Below the pieces are notes generated by a model, which worked only from the letters and a program-made list of their open reading frames with translations, did no database searches and had not been told where the DNA came from. A stretch of 64,000 bases of DNA from Flavobacterium foetidum (lineage in GTDB: Bacteria; Bacteroidota; Bacteroidia; Flavobacteriales; Flavobacteriaceae). Both the position numbers and the translations under genes were made by a program. The stretch lies in NCBI RefSeq assembly GCF_004634245.1, contig NZ_SJTF01000006.1, positions 62,001-126,000 on the forward strand, in the 5' to 3' direction. This document shows positions 53,535 to 63,848 of the stretch, piece after piece (the first letter of the stretch is position 1; the number at the start of each line of letters is the position of its first letter).

Positions 53535-54164
53535 TCAGAGCTTCAAATCCTGACTTAACTCAGTCTCGGACTCAATTGTTTTTCCGTTGTATTGCAGTTT
53601 CCAGCCCATTGAGTTGGTTAGAATCAAAATCTTTGACAATTCGCTGATTAAACGGTTTTGAGCATTTGTTTTTAGGGTAGATTTTTCGATTTTCTTGGCT
53701 AAGTTTGCTTTTACCGATTTATTGATTTTATTGTAATCGTCGCCCGTAAACGGATTCAGTTTGCTTTGCTCCACATCATAAAACTTGATATCTGGATTGA
53801 TTTTGATTTCTTCTTTTGGGATGTTTAAGATGGTAATCGTTTTATTTTTTTCGTCTATATCGTATTTCATTTGATGCAAATCGTAGGCAACAGTTACGTT
53901 GGCATTTACGACAATTAAAGCTTTCTTTTCAAAAGAAATCATGTCTAAAAAATATTTCTGCTGGTTTTTATACGTCACAACTTCAGAAAAATGGCCCTCT
54001 GTAACCACCAATTTTCCAACATTTAGAATCTGCTGCTGAATTAAATTGGAATTATACTCGATTCCTGAATCATCGTCTTTTTTGAACTGGCAGTATTTAA
54101 AAGCCAGAACAATAAGTAAAACGATTACGCCAACACCAATAATTCTTTTGATTAAGTTTTGCAT
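53535..54164 (-). CDS. DUF4230 membrane-anchored protein
   Basis: A 209-residue protein with an N-terminal membrane helix (about 7-25, RIIGVGVIVLLIVLAFKYC) and an extracytoplasmic DUF4230 domain: ILNVGKLVVTEGHFSEVVTYKN and ANVTVAYDLHQMKYDIDEKNKTITI. The domain is a small beta-rich module of unknown function common in Bacteroidota and in some Gram-positive bacteria. It is on the minus strand, alone, downstream of tamL with a 172-base spacer. Confidence 0.82.
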   Translation of the reverse strand: MQNLIKRIIGVGVIVLLIVLAFKYCQFKKDDDSGIEYNSNLIQQQILNVGKLVVTEGHFSEVVTYKNQQKYFLDMISFEKKALIVVNANVTVAYDLHQMKYDIDEKNKTITILNIPKEEIKINPDIKFYDVEQSKLNPFTGDDYNKINKSVKANLAKKIEKSTLKTNAQNRLISELSKILILTNSMGWKLQYNGKTIESETELSQDLKL

Positions 54165-54212
54165 TCCTCTAAAATATTTTAGACCAATTTACTTCTTTTT
54201 TTAGTTTTTTTT

Positions 54213-54327
54213 GCCACGAATTTCACTAATTGCACTAATTTTTTGGAATACTTAAACTAAAAATTCTTCGAATTTTTAGTCATGAAATCAAAGATAAGCA
54301 AAAGATGAAATTCGTGAAATTCGTGGC
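54213..54327. repeat. Inverted repeat with nested hairpin in the tamL-DUF4230 spacer
   Basis: GCCACGAATTTCAC (54213-54226) and GTGAAATTCGTGGC (54314-54327) are exact reverse complements, 87 bases apart. Inside is a perfect 11-bp hairpin, ACTAAAAATTC (54256-54266) with GAATTTTTAGT (54270-54280). Related CACGAATT/AATTCGTG sequence occurs at 48234-48292 and near 61869 and 61919. The inner hairpin may terminate tamL on the minus strand. Confidence 0.55.
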
Positions 54328-54336
54328 TAACAAAAC

Positions 54337-56655
54337 CTAGAACGGATAGCCAATAGCAATATTCAGTATCAAATTGTCTTTTCGCCAGGAACTGCTTCCG
54401 AAATTAATATCATCAATAACCCATCTTTGTCCATCAGGCAATGAAGGATTTCTAAGCGGAATAGCCAAATCTGTTCTTAGAATTAAGAAAGATAAATCAA
54501 AACGAAGACCTACTCCCGCACCAACTGCAATCTCTTTCATAAAATCTTTTGAGATTTCAGCTCCTGGTTTGTTGGGATCGGCATTCAAAAGCCAGATATT
54601 ACCGGCATCCAAAAACACGGCTCCCCGTACAACGCTGAAAAGTTTGGCTCTGTATTCTGTATTAAATTCCAATTTCAAATCGGCTGATTGGTCTGGTGTA
54701 TAACTAATATTTGTTGTCGTTTCTGGAATCACATAACTTCCAGGACCTAAAGTTCTTGCTCTAAAAGCACGAATACTATTCGTTCCACCCACAACAAATT
54801 GTTTTGACGTTGGCATCACGTTCGAATTTCCGTAAGCAAATCCGGCACCAACGATTAATCGGCTGGCGAGTTCACTTTCTTTTCCTAGTTTTAGATAATG
54901 TCTGAAATCGGTTTTAATTTTTACATATTGGCTAAACGGAACATCAAATATTGTTTTAACCTTATCCGGATAATCAGCACCAGTTACTAGACCAGTAATA
55001 TTTCCTGCCAAATCCAATTCACCGTTAAAATAGATTGTATTTTTTCGGCGTTTCTGCATGGTATTGGTGTAGGTATAATTGTAGGTTGGCCCGAAAATTA
55101 ACTGCTTTTCGATTACTCTTGCTAAAGCCGGATCTTGTTGAATATCTTCTAAATATTCGTCCGTAACATGATTCGGACTTACATACGTCACATCGATTAC
55201 ATTCAATTGATGTTCTTTACGAATATTTTCTTTCCACAAATAACCAAAAGAAGTATTAAAAGAGTTTAGTGCATATAACTGCGTTCGTTTTTGATATTCA
55301 TAACGAAGCGCTACTTTGGTTCTTGGTACATATTCACTGTTGCCTTCAATATTAAAAGGCGTAATAAATCTTGGCCAAGTCAAACTGACTTCCCCTCCAA
55401 GTCTATAAATATTCTTTCCTTTATTGGCACCACCCAACTGGAAATCGGCTCCTCCAAAAATAGATGCTGTAAACAATTCTGCGCCACCAAGGAAATTTCT
55501 ATTATTCCAGTTCAAATTTACTTCAGAACCCGTATAACTTGCAGAATTCGTTTTACCCAAAACCTCAACACGAATAAACTTTTTTGGCAAAAGCGTTAGG
55601 TAATAATACGAATCCAACGCATTGTCGATGCTATCCGATGGCTTAAATTCATTTTTAACAAAGCTGAAAGTTCCGAGATTTACAAAACGGTTCAAAGTCA
55701 GATTGTGGTCTTTTCTGTTGTACAAATCTCCTTTTTTGAAATAAATTGTTCTGTCGTAAACTCTTGGTTTAAAAGTCTCAGCAGTATCAATAATCGTAAA
55801 ATCCTTATACTGGGTAATATTCTTTTTTCTATAAACCATACTATCGTTTGCCAGAGAATAATTCGGATACACAAAAATGTTGTTTATAGTATAAGCCCTT
55901 AACGCTTTTGCTGGCGTTTCATCTTTAATAACGAGTCTAATTTTTACCTCATGATCACCTTTACTGCTATCTACTTTTGCCAAAAGGTAATCAGGATTAA
56001 AATAATAATACCCTTTTTCTTTAAGTCTAGCATCGATACGTTCTCTTTCTGCTTTTATGACATCCAAATCATAAGGATTTCCCACTTTCAACAAACTGCG
56101 TCGGCTGGATCTTGCTATAATTTTTGACATTTTTAAAGAATCATCCGGAAAAGTCACGCTTTTAATAATGTATTGTTTTTTTGGAACAACGGTATATTCT
56201 GCAGTCACTCTCTTATTTCTTACCGTAGAATCGGCGCTGACACGAGTTTTGAAATATCCTCTGTTTTCTGCGAAATTTCGTAAAACCGAAGCATTATAAT
56301 CTAAATCGACTTTACTAAAAAGCACTGGTTCTTCTCCGACTTTAGTACGAAGCCAATGTCTAAATCCTTTTTCTTTTTTGGGTTCACCTGCAATATTATA
56401 AAACCATAATTTTGGGCGCAGGCCTAGAAAAGTTTTATTTGGTTTTGGGCGAAGAAGTCCTTTAAGCTCGGTTTCAAGCGCTTTTCTATCTTTCTTTTTC
56501 ATGATAGAATCTTTCACTTTTACCGAACCTCCTGTGTAAAGCAAATCGCCTTCTGGAAGATATTTTGTATTACTGCATCCGAAAACAAAAAACAGGGACA
56601 TCAGTACAAAATACTTTATAAAATGATTTTTTATTTGATTATGTTTTTTGCTCAT
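54337..56655 (-). CDS. tamL: TamL, lipid-modified outer-membrane assembly factor (BamA/TamA family)
   Basis: A 772-residue BamA/TamA-superfamily barrel with a lipoprotein signal ending at Cys27 (YFVLMSLFFVFGC), the feature that separates TamL from TamA. POTRA domains cover roughly 30-400 (VTAEYTVVPKKQYIIKSVTF and similar). The rest is the 16-strand barrel with VGGTNSIRAFRARTLGPGSYV, the BamA (V/I)RGF-like loop, ending NLILNIAIGYPF. The longer in-frame start at 56664 is TTG; ATG at 56655 is better. It overlaps tamB by 17 bases. TamL and TamB together insert outer-membrane proteins or move lipids. Confidence 0.92.
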   Translation of the reverse strand: MSKKHNQIKNHFIKYFVLMSLFFVFGCSNTKYLPEGDLLYTGGSVKVKDSIMKKKDRKALETELKGLLRPKPNKTFLGLRPKLWFYNIAGEPKKEKGFRHWLRTKVGEEPVLFSKVDLDYNASVLRNFAENRGYFKTRVSADSTVRNKRVTAEYTVVPKKQYIIKSVTFPDDSLKMSKIIARSSRRSLLKVGNPYDLDVIKAERERIDARLKEKGYYYFNPDYLLAKVDSSKGDHEVKIRLVIKDETPAKALRAYTINNIFVYPNYSLANDSMVYRKKNITQYKDFTIIDTAETFKPRVYDRTIYFKKGDLYNRKDHNLTLNRFVNLGTFSFVKNEFKPSDSIDNALDSYYYLTLLPKKFIRVEVLGKTNSASYTGSEVNLNWNNRNFLGGAELFTASIFGGADFQLGGANKGKNIYRLGGEVSLTWPRFITPFNIEGNSEYVPRTKVALRYEYQKRTQLYALNSFNTSFGYLWKENIRKEHQLNVIDVTYVSPNHVTDEYLEDIQQDPALARVIEKQLIFGPTYNYTYTNTMQKRRKNTIYFNGELDLAGNITGLVTGADYPDKVKTIFDVPFSQYVKIKTDFRHYLKLGKESELASRLIVGAGFAYGNSNVMPTSKQFVVGGTNSIRAFRARTLGPGSYVIPETTTNISYTPDQSADLKLEFNTEYRAKLFSVVRGAVFLDAGNIWLLNADPNKPGAEISKDFMKEIAVGAGVGLRFDLSFLILRTDLAIPLRNPSLPDGQRWVIDDINFGSSSWRKDNLILNIAIGYPF

Positions 56656-59600
56656 TTCCTTCAATTTGATTTTCCTGCAATTCCTTCTTTTCTTGCTCTT
56701 CCTTTTTTTTCTGTTTTTCTTTTTCTTTTCGAAGCTTTTCTTCTCGGATCAATTCTTTTTCTTTTTCGGAACGATGGAAAAGCTCTCTAAATTTGTTGTA
56801 ACTCATCGTGATGATAAAAGCGACACCTGTCTCGACCACCTGTCCTTCTACCGCGACTTGATATTGATTTTTTCTGTAAGCACGAACAATGTATCGACCG
56901 TCTTTTGTTAATTGATAATCTAGAGCGACATCTCCGGCAATATTGGTACTTTCTTCATTGGCGCGTTCTGCACCTTCTACGCCAAAACTGCTTCCTACGG
57001 TTACTTTTAATCGGTCATCCAACAGCTTTTTAGAAACTTCTACATTCAGATCGGTTCTGTTTTGCATCGTTCCTGTAGTATAATCTTCGGTTGACTCCAA
57101 ATCGAAATTTACCTCAAATCCAGAAATAAGCTGCCCAGCCAGATTATTCAATTGCTGCGAAAGTATTTTGCTCACGCTTTGTCTTGCAAAAGATTCAGCA
57201 TTAACGCCGCCACTTTCGCTTGCAAAAGGATTTTCACCCACAAATCGGTTTAATAACAAAAGGGCAAAAACCTGCTTGTTTAATTCTGCTGGATCTTGTT
57301 CTAATTGTTTCAATTTGGTTTGTGTCAATTCAACAACATCTGAAGAAACATTATAATTTCCTTCTGGCAATACGATTCCAAACGAGATTTCTGGTTTCAT
57401 CAATTCCCCATTCATTTTCAGTAACGTCTGAAATGGCAATTTTTGTTTATAGGTGTTTTGCTCAGCCTGTTCCTTTCCTGATAACTGATTTCCAAGCAAA
57501 TCAATTGGTGCGGCATTTACTTTATAAACCGCCGTTATATTTACATTAGCCATTGTCGGCTCACCATTCCAGGTAATAAAACTGCCTTTCTGCAAATCGA
57601 ATTTTCTTCTGATACCGTTAAAATTCATTTCGTACGCACCTTCATTAAACTCATATTTCCCTGTTAAAGTAGTTTTTCCCGATTGATCGATTCCTCCCAC
57701 AAGTTCTGCCTCGCCTTTCAGTTTTAAATAATCCCCGTTTCCTTTATCAATAATCAGATTCAGTTCGGCTTCTTTGTCTATTGTTATGGCAACATTTACA
57801 TTCATTCCTTTCAATTCAGATTGGTTGAGTGTATTTTGCATTTCAACTGTCTGCTTCAGATACATATTGTCTTCATCAACAAATTCTACGATTCCCTCAC
57901 GATCCGCTATGGAAGGATCTGATTGCGGCAATACTACCGAAAACTTGGTTTCTTTATTGATTTTGATGGTTCCGTCTATTACAGGGCTATCCAAATCTCC
58001 TTTGATGTTTAATTTGGTATCCAGAAACAAGTCGCCATAAAACAAATCATTGTCTGCGGCTTTTGAATTTATGGCTCTAAAATCGTTGGCTTCAACCAAT
58101 AAATTAAAATTGAATTTCGTAAAATCAGGCGACTGAATAGTTCCGTCTACAAATAATTCATTATCATTTTCGTCTAAAAGTGAAAATTTATCAAATGAAA
58201 TTGTTCCTTCATTAAAAGAAATTTTCTCGTTTTTAACCTTGAAATACGAATTGAGCTGTGTTACCCTGAAAGCGGCATCGTTAAAATTAAGTTCACCATT
58301 GATTTTTGGTGCAGAAGTGTTTCCTGTAATCTTAAAGTTTCCAGACAAATATCCGCTCCCGTCTTCGATATTGTCCATGCTAAATCCCTGAATACTTTTA
58401 ATATTCAGCTTGTTGATGTCTACATCAAAATCAAAAGTTCCTGCATCAAGTTGATAATCTCCCGTAAGTTTTAAATCATTTCCTTCGTCGCTTAAAACAA
58501 CGTCTGCAGCAAGCGTATTAGCGGTTTTATTATCAACTTTTATTTCTAGGTCACCCACTTTTTCGCCTTTAAAAGCAAAATCATCAATTTTTAAATCTGA
58601 GGTAAAAGTTGGGTTCGTCATGACATTTTCGACCAAAGCGTTTCCGTTGATCAAACCTTGCATCAGCAATTTGTCTTTTTTGACAATATTTAATATCGTT
58701 TCTATTTTAAAATTCACAAAATCAACCTGCATCGGCGCATTATTCTGATCTCCCTGCGACTGAATTTTGAGTTCATTTCCGGCATTATCCAGATAAAACT
58801 TGTTGATGTAAAGCCTTTTGTCTCCAAACTCAACAGCGTTTTCAGGGTCGATGTTCCATTTTTCATAATTTAAAACAAAAGACTCGGCATCTATTTTAAA
58901 AATGTTTTTTGAATTCTCGTGCGCCAGATTACCAGCGATATAATACTGTTGATTTTCTTTGGCATCTTGCACTTCTAAAGCATACGTCAAAATATTATTC
59001 TGAACATTTCCGGACAAACTCGTAAACGGAATTTTCATAGAACCGCTTTCGATTCCTGCTACAGAAACTAGATATTCGAGAGCATTTTCTTTGGCTTCGA
59101 TAATTATTCTTCCGTCAGAAATTGTGTTGTCTGCATATACGATTCTCGGGATCGTTCCTTTAACCTGCAAAGAGTCGGTTTGGCTATTGTAATTTCCAGT
59201 TATGGTAAAAGGTTCTAAACCTGTTAACTTTGGAAGCAGTTTAAACAAAATTGAATCATTGTCTACCTTTAGCGTAAACGCAAGACGCTGTTCATCTGCT
59301 TCTGAATTTACTTTTGGATTCTGAAGATCAATATATTTGGAAAGCGATTTCTGTATCGAATTTGCCAAGGTGGTCAACTTGTATTTTCCGCTTACCTCTG
59401 CTTTTAAAAATTGAGACGAAATCTTAATCGAATTGCTGTCTTTATCTGCGAAGGCAAAAACACGAATCGAGTCTAGAACAATTGGTTCTGCCTCTTTCAA
59501 AATCTGAATGTTGGACAGAAATACTTTTCCGTTCAAGAAATCGGGGTTGCTGTTGGCAATATCAGCGTCAACATTCCCGCGCAATTTCATCGGGCCGGCA

Positions 59601-61738
59601 TGTAGGTTCAATTTTTCTAAATCGGCTATATCCAGATTGAGTTTTAGTTTTACAGTAGGATATTTGTCTTTTGTATCGCCGCTGGCCGTTAAATCAAAAT
59701 TAAGATTCGGATCTTTCATTCCCGATTTTACCGCAAAAGATCCATTTTCGATATTTCCTTTTAAATTTAAATCTCTGTAGGTATAGCGATTAAAAACGAC
59801 TTTCTGTACTACACCATCAATCGCTGCATTTGCCGTTTTTGGATCTAATCCGTTTCCTTTGACTTTCGCATTAAGCGTAATTTTTCCAATCGAATCGTTT
59901 TTGATTACCTTTCCAAGGTCAAAATCTGTTAAACTGACCGTGGCATCGTATTTTTCTCTTTTTTTAACTCGTTGGTCAAATAGCGCATCGACTTTTGCAT
60001 TTCCGAAACTGCTGTTTAAGGCTAGGTTGGTTTTGAAATTCTGTACCGAACCTTTAAATTTTCCGTTTACATTTAATTGAGAAGGCAATTGAATATTTTT
60101 CGGAATTGTTCCTGACGGCACAAACGAATTAATGTCTTTCGACGTGCTCGAAATCTTCTTGATATCTAGGTCATAATAGGCTTTTTGCGCATCTGGAAGT
60201 CCTTTAATCTTCCCCGAAAGGGAAACTTTTGTCGTGCCGATTCCGCTCATTTCAAATCTCGAAATATTCAAGTCTTTTACTTTTCCGTTTACACGGCTAT
60301 CAACATACAAGATCGCATTCGGATTATCCTTAAACGGATTGGTTTGCTGCAAATTCGGAACAAACAAAAGAATATCCTTAAATCCGATTTTAGATTCTTT
60401 CAAATTGGCATCGATTGCAAGATTCCCCAAATCTTTCTGAAGCGAAGCAAGTGACTGGTATGAGGCTGTAACTTTGTCTTTGACCAATGTCTGCGGGGTT
60501 CTCAAATACAGATTATCTAAAGAAGCATTTTTAGGGCCGTAAAAGAAATTGGTTTTTAATGACTGAAGCTGGAGACCGCTTTTTTCGTTTACCGTGAGTG
60601 CCTGAATATTTCCAGAAATGGTATCGTTTCCGTAATAGAGTTTTTCGGCTTTAAAATTAAATTTGCTAAGGTCTAAGTGTTTGTAATCGATTCCTTTTGA
60701 AACTGGTTTCGACTGCATATCATCAAATTTGAAGTCAATATCACTTAGTTCGGTTTGGTTTAGTTTTACCTTCCAACCTGCTTGTTTTATTGCTGCGGTG
60801 TCGAGGCTTGGTGCCTGAATCTGCTTATCTTTTGCACCCAGACGTAAATTTCCTTTAAGATTTTTAACTTCAAAAGTATCAAAATCCAAAAGCTGTTTAG
60901 TAAGATCGATCTCATTTACTGTTAAATTTAAGTTTCCTAATCGGATTCCGGAATCTAATCTGGAATCTTTATTGTCATATGCAATATCAATTTTTGATAA
61001 AGCAATTTTTCCGAGTTTTAATTTAAAATCTTTTCTTTTCGAAATGGTGTCTACAGTCTCTACCGATACTACTGCAATTTTTTCGACAACATCTTGATTC
61101 AAAACCAGTTTCAAACCATCAAGATTGATATTCGGAATATTAAAATCCATATTATCCAAATCAAAATTGTTGAATTTCGTATCAAAGTGCGTCAGTTTTA
61201 CGCGAATATCATTTTTCGAATAATCATCTTTAAAATTGAAATTGATTTTATCAAGATTGACTTTTACAACCGAAATTTTAAAAGGTTTGCTGTCTGGATC
61301 TTCTTTTTTGGGTTCTTTCGATTCAAATGCTTTTATAATGTAATCAAAATTAAAAACCCCATCTTTGTTTCTTGAAATATTGGCTGTAGTATTCTCTAAA
61401 GAAACCGAATTGATTTCGAGTTCGCTGCTCACCAGTTTAAAAAGATCGACATCTACTTCTAGACGTTTTCCTGCCAGCAGCGTGTCTTTTTTCTGGTCTT
61501 CGAAATAAAAACCTTCAAGCACTACATCTTTTGGGAATTTAATCGAAATATGGTCTAATGCAACCTTTGTTTTTATTTTATTATGAAGATAAGAAACGGC
61601 TTTGTTCTTGGCGAAATTTTGAATTGACGGAATCTGAATTAAGATGATCAGCAGTAATAAAAGTGCGATAACAGAACCTACGCACCACAAAAGTATACGA
61701 ATTGTTTTTTTAAGAAAATAAACAGGTTTCTTATTCAT
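56639..61738 (-). CDS. tamB: TamB, translocation and assembly module inner-membrane protein
   Basis: A 1699-residue protein with one N-terminal membrane helix (about 12-36, KKTIRILLWCVGSVIALLLLLI), a very long beta-strand region that would span the periplasm as an AsmA/TamB-type groove, and a C-terminal TamB (DUF490) domain (about 1180-1640), ending FIITMSYNKFRELF. A tail of about 45 residues is almost entirely Lys, Glu and Arg (REEKLRKEKEKQKKKEEQ). It overlaps tamL, with which it acts as a complex. A GTG five codons upstream (61751-61753) is a less likely start. At 1.7 thousand residues it is longer than the E. coli protein, as usual in Bacteroidota. Confidence 0.93.
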   Translation of the reverse strand: MNKKPVYFLKKTIRILLWCVGSVIALLLLLIILIQIPSIQNFAKNKAVSYLHNKIKTKVALDHISIKFPKDVVLEGFYFEDQKKDTLLAGKRLEVDVDLFKLVSSELEINSVSLENTTANISRNKDGVFNFDYIIKAFESKEPKKEDPDSKPFKISVVKVNLDKINFNFKDDYSKNDIRVKLTHFDTKFNNFDLDNMDFNIPNINLDGLKLVLNQDVVEKIAVVSVETVDTISKRKDFKLKLGKIALSKIDIAYDNKDSRLDSGIRLGNLNLTVNEIDLTKQLLDFDTFEVKNLKGNLRLGAKDKQIQAPSLDTAAIKQAGWKVKLNQTELSDIDFKFDDMQSKPVSKGIDYKHLDLSKFNFKAEKLYYGNDTISGNIQALTVNEKSGLQLQSLKTNFFYGPKNASLDNLYLRTPQTLVKDKVTASYQSLASLQKDLGNLAIDANLKESKIGFKDILLFVPNLQQTNPFKDNPNAILYVDSRVNGKVKDLNISRFEMSGIGTTKVSLSGKIKGLPDAQKAYYDLDIKKISSTSKDINSFVPSGTIPKNIQLPSQLNVNGKFKGSVQNFKTNLALNSSFGNAKVDALFDQRVKKREKYDATVSLTDFDLGKVIKNDSIGKITLNAKVKGNGLDPKTANAAIDGVVQKVVFNRYTYRDLNLKGNIENGSFAVKSGMKDPNLNFDLTASGDTKDKYPTVKLKLNLDIADLEKLNLHAGPMKLRGNVDADIANSNPDFLNGKVFLSNIQILKEAEPIVLDSIRVFAFADKDSNSIKISSQFLKAEVSGKYKLTTLANSIQKSLSKYIDLQNPKVNSEADEQRLAFTLKVDNDSILFKLLPKLTGLEPFTITGNYNSQTDSLQVKGTIPRIVYADNTISDGRIIIEAKENALEYLVSVAGIESGSMKIPFTSLSGNVQNNILTYALEVQDAKENQQYYIAGNLAHENSKNIFKIDAESFVLNYEKWNIDPENAVEFGDKRLYINKFYLDNAGNELKIQSQGDQNNAPMQVDFVNFKIETILNIVKKDKLLMQGLINGNALVENVMTNPTFTSDLKIDDFAFKGEKVGDLEIKVDNKTANTLAADVVLSDEGNDLKLTGDYQLDAGTFDFDVDINKLNIKSIQGFSMDNIEDGSGYLSGNFKITGNTSAPKINGELNFNDAAFRVTQLNSYFKVKNEKISFNEGTISFDKFSLLDENDNELFVDGTIQSPDFTKFNFNLLVEANDFRAINSKAADNDLFYGDLFLDTKLNIKGDLDSPVIDGTIKINKETKFSVVLPQSDPSIADREGIVEFVDEDNMYLKQTVEMQNTLNQSELKGMNVNVAITIDKEAELNLIIDKGNGDYLKLKGEAELVGGIDQSGKTTLTGKYEFNEGAYEMNFNGIRRKFDLQKGSFITWNGEPTMANVNITAVYKVNAAPIDLLGNQLSGKEQAEQNTYKQKLPFQTLLKMNGELMKPEISFGIVLPEGNYNVSSDVVELTQTKLKQLEQDPAELNKQVFALLLLNRFVGENPFASESGGVNAESFARQSVSKILSQQLNNLAGQLISGFEVNFDLESTEDYTTGTMQNRTDLNVEVSKKLLDDRLKVTVGSSFGVEGAERANEESTNIAGDVALDYQLTKDGRYIVRAYRKNQYQVAVEGQVVETGVAFIITMSYNKFRELFHRSEKEKELIREEKLRKEKEKQKKKEEQEKKELQENQIEGNEQKT

Positions 61739-62024
61739 ACGCCAATAAAACACAAGATTAGATTGCTTCTTAAAAAAGCAGGGTTACACATCTTACAAAA
61801 ATGTAAAATTTAACTAGTAACAATTTACATAATTCTGCGCAATTATTCTAAAATTTTATTGTTGTTTTTGCCACGAAGGCGCTTCGGGGCGAAGTTTTGA
61901 GTTGGTTTTTCACAGATTGCACGAATTAACACAGATTAAAATTAAGCTAGGTTATTTATACTAATCCTTAAAATCTTTTTAATCTGTGGCTTTAAAAAAA
62001 AGCTCGCTAAGTGCGTAGAGATGA

Positions 62025-62981
62025 TTAGAATTTAATATGTGGTAGTTTTTCTCCCAATCGATTTATCTTCTGCTGGAGTTTTGCTAAGAATTTTTGATGC
62101 TGTTCTGATTCGGGATTGAAACTTCTGTGACGAAGACTTTTCTGGATTTCGTCTACTTCTTTCATTATTGAAAATTCGGTTTCAGCAATATAATTCTCGC
62201 TGAAAAGCTTCCAGATATAATCAATAGCAATTTGATTGGGATGAAGCATATCTTCTCCATAAAAACGGTAGTCACGAAGTTCATCCATCATGATTTCGTA
62301 TGAGGGAAAGTAGGCAGTGTTCCGTTTTGAGTGTTCAGTATTCAGAACGGAGTGTAAAGCCGTAAACAAATGTGATTTACTCAATTGATTTTCTACAAAA
62401 CCATCTTTAATATGTCTGACAGGAGAAATGGTAAAAATGAAGTTGATATTCGGATTTAAAGCCTGAACTAAGTCCATTATGTTCTGAATGCTTTTCTGGA
62501 TTATTTCTACCGATAACAATTCTTTTAAAAATTGTTTTTGTGGTACTTTATGGCAATTCGCCACAACTTCATTGCTTTCAGTACTTCTATAAATCCAAGA
62601 AGTTCCAAAAGTGATAATGAGATGCGTTGCCTCTTTTAGTTGTTTGTTTGTTTCTGAAATAGCTTTGTTAAGTGTTTCCAGCAACTCTTGTCGGTCGGCA
62701 TTACTTAAATCAGAATGTACTTCAAAAGAATGCCAGCGTTCGTTGTGAAAAAAAACATCTTTTTCTCCAAATAAATCCTGATTGCAAATTCTTCGAAATA
62801 ATTTCTCTATCGAAACCGGATTAAAGATAATCCCAAACGGATTGGTTTCGTTTTGAAATTTAAAATAATCAAATTTCTCCGCCATATTTTCTGCAAAACA
62901 AGACCCCATAGAAAGTATTTTCGAATGATAATCGATTGAAGTATTACTTTTCTGAATTGGTATTTGGGTTCTGAATTGCAT
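62025..62981 (-). CDS. GSCFA-domain protein
   Basis: A 318-residue protein with the GSCFA signature SKILSMGSCFAENMAEKF near the N-terminus and NFIFTISPVRHIKDGF plus FYGEDMLHPNQIAIDYIW further on. The fold is SGNH/GDSL-hydrolase-like: the Ser in GSCF and the Asp-x-x-His in DMLHPN would be the catalytic residues. The substrate is unknown. The upstream in-frame start at 63023 is TTG; ATG at 62981 gives the family start MQFRTQIPI. The 286-base spacer to tamB holds only degenerate CACGAA-type repeat sequence. Confidence 0.85.
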   Translation of the reverse strand: MQFRTQIPIQKSNTSIDYHSKILSMGSCFAENMAEKFDYFKFQNETNPFGIIFNPVSIEKLFRRICNQDLFGEKDVFFHNERWHSFEVHSDLSNADRQELLETLNKAISETNKQLKEATHLIITFGTSWIYRSTESNEVVANCHKVPQKQFLKELLSVEIIQKSIQNIMDLVQALNPNINFIFTISPVRHIKDGFVENQLSKSHLFTALHSVLNTEHSKRNTAYFPSYEIMMDELRDYRFYGEDMLHPNQIAIDYIWKLFSENYIAETEFSIMKEVDEIQKSLRHRSFNPESEQHQKFLAKLQQKINRLGEKLPHIKF

Positions 62982-63020
62982 TTTTAGCGTTTTAAGCAAA
63001 TTTCGGTTATTTTTTAGAAA

Positions 63021-63050
63021 CAAAAAAGCCAGAACTAATAGTTCTGGCTT
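63021..63050 (-). terminator. Terminator after the last lipoprotein gene
   Basis: On the reverse strand AAGCCAGAACTA and TAGTTCTGGCTT form a tight hairpin followed by T (63022-63027). It lies 21 bases after the stop codon of the 63071 gene. Confidence 0.78.
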
Positions 63051-63070
63051 CTTGATAATTGTATTTTTTA

Positions 63071-63811
63071 TTAATAGAAATACTCTGTAGTTGTAGTTTC
63101 TCCCTCTTCGGTATCTACACTTTTTGTTGGGTAATTAGCCGCATTATAAGTAAAAACGTAAGTTGACGTTACTACGTTATTATCTGAATTCTTTTCAGAA
63201 ATAATGTTATGCACCACTCCATCAGCATCGCTATCTTCAAAAGCAAGTTTATCCATTCCTAAAACATTTTTCATAGGATTGAATTTATCATCATGAGTAA
63301 AAGTCTTATTTGGACTGTAATCAGATGTTATTTTTACTACTTCTCCTTTATCAAAAAACACCTTAGACTCTCCATTAAGAGTGGTTTGTGTTTTATCATC
63401 TCCTCTGTAATTTTTTGCAGAAACAGTTCCGTCGGTATTGTAAGTATAAACCGTTTTAGAACCCAATTTATCTGTAGGTTCAGATCGAACAAAAACAGAG
63501 AGTCTTTTGTTTGAATCGTAAGTATAAGTGTTTACTTGCTCAAGAGTTCCGTTAGGAAGTTTAAATTCTATTTTGGTAATTAAGTCATCTGTGTAAGTAT
63601 AATAAAGATTTACATCTCCGGAATCGTCAACCATACTAACAATTTTATTCCCGTTATAGGTATAAACTGTGGTAATTTTTTCGCCATCAGAATCTGTCAA
63701 AATTGTTTTTTTCAACAAAACAGCATCAGTTGATTCTGAAGAAGAGTCATCACTTGAACAAGAGGTCAATGACAGCGTCAAAGCTCCAAAAAGGAGTAAA
63801 AGTTTTTTCAT
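63071..63811 (-). CDS. Surface-type lipoprotein with RHS/YD-like repeats
   Basis: A 246-residue lipoprotein (MKKLLLLFGALTLSLTSC, Cys18) followed by SSDDSSSES, an acidic serine stretch like the surface-export signal of flavobacterial lipoproteins. The mature part consists of repeated strands with T(Y/F)TY motifs (TVYTYNGNKIV, YYTYTDDLITKI, YTYDSNKRL, VYTYNTDGTV, VFTYNAANYP) that resemble RHS/YD repeats. It is probably exposed on the cell surface. No function can be assigned. A -7-like TACGTTTG is at 63841-63848. Confidence 0.78.
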   Translation of the reverse strand: MKKLLLLFGALTLSLTSCSSDDSSSESTDAVLLKKTILTDSDGEKITTVYTYNGNKIVSMVDDSGDVNLYYTYTDDLITKIEFKLPNGTLEQVNTYTYDSNKRLSVFVRSEPTDKLGSKTVYTYNTDGTVSAKNYRGDDKTQTTLNGESKVFFDKGEVVKITSDYSPNKTFTHDDKFNPMKNVLGMDKLAFEDSDADGVVHNIISEKNSDNNVVTSTYVFTYNAANYPTKSVDTEEGETTTTEYFY

Positions 63812-63840
63812 TTTTTTTCAGGTTAAATTTATTGTTAATA

Positions 63841-63848
63841 CAAACGTA
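63841..63848 (-). promoter_or_regulatory. Candidate -7 element of the 63071 lipoprotein gene
   Basis: On the reverse strand TACGTTTG matches TAnnTTTG, 29 bases before the ATG. The -33 element at the expected distance is weak. The rest of the window to 64000 is AT-rich and holds nothing I recognise. Confidence 0.4.
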
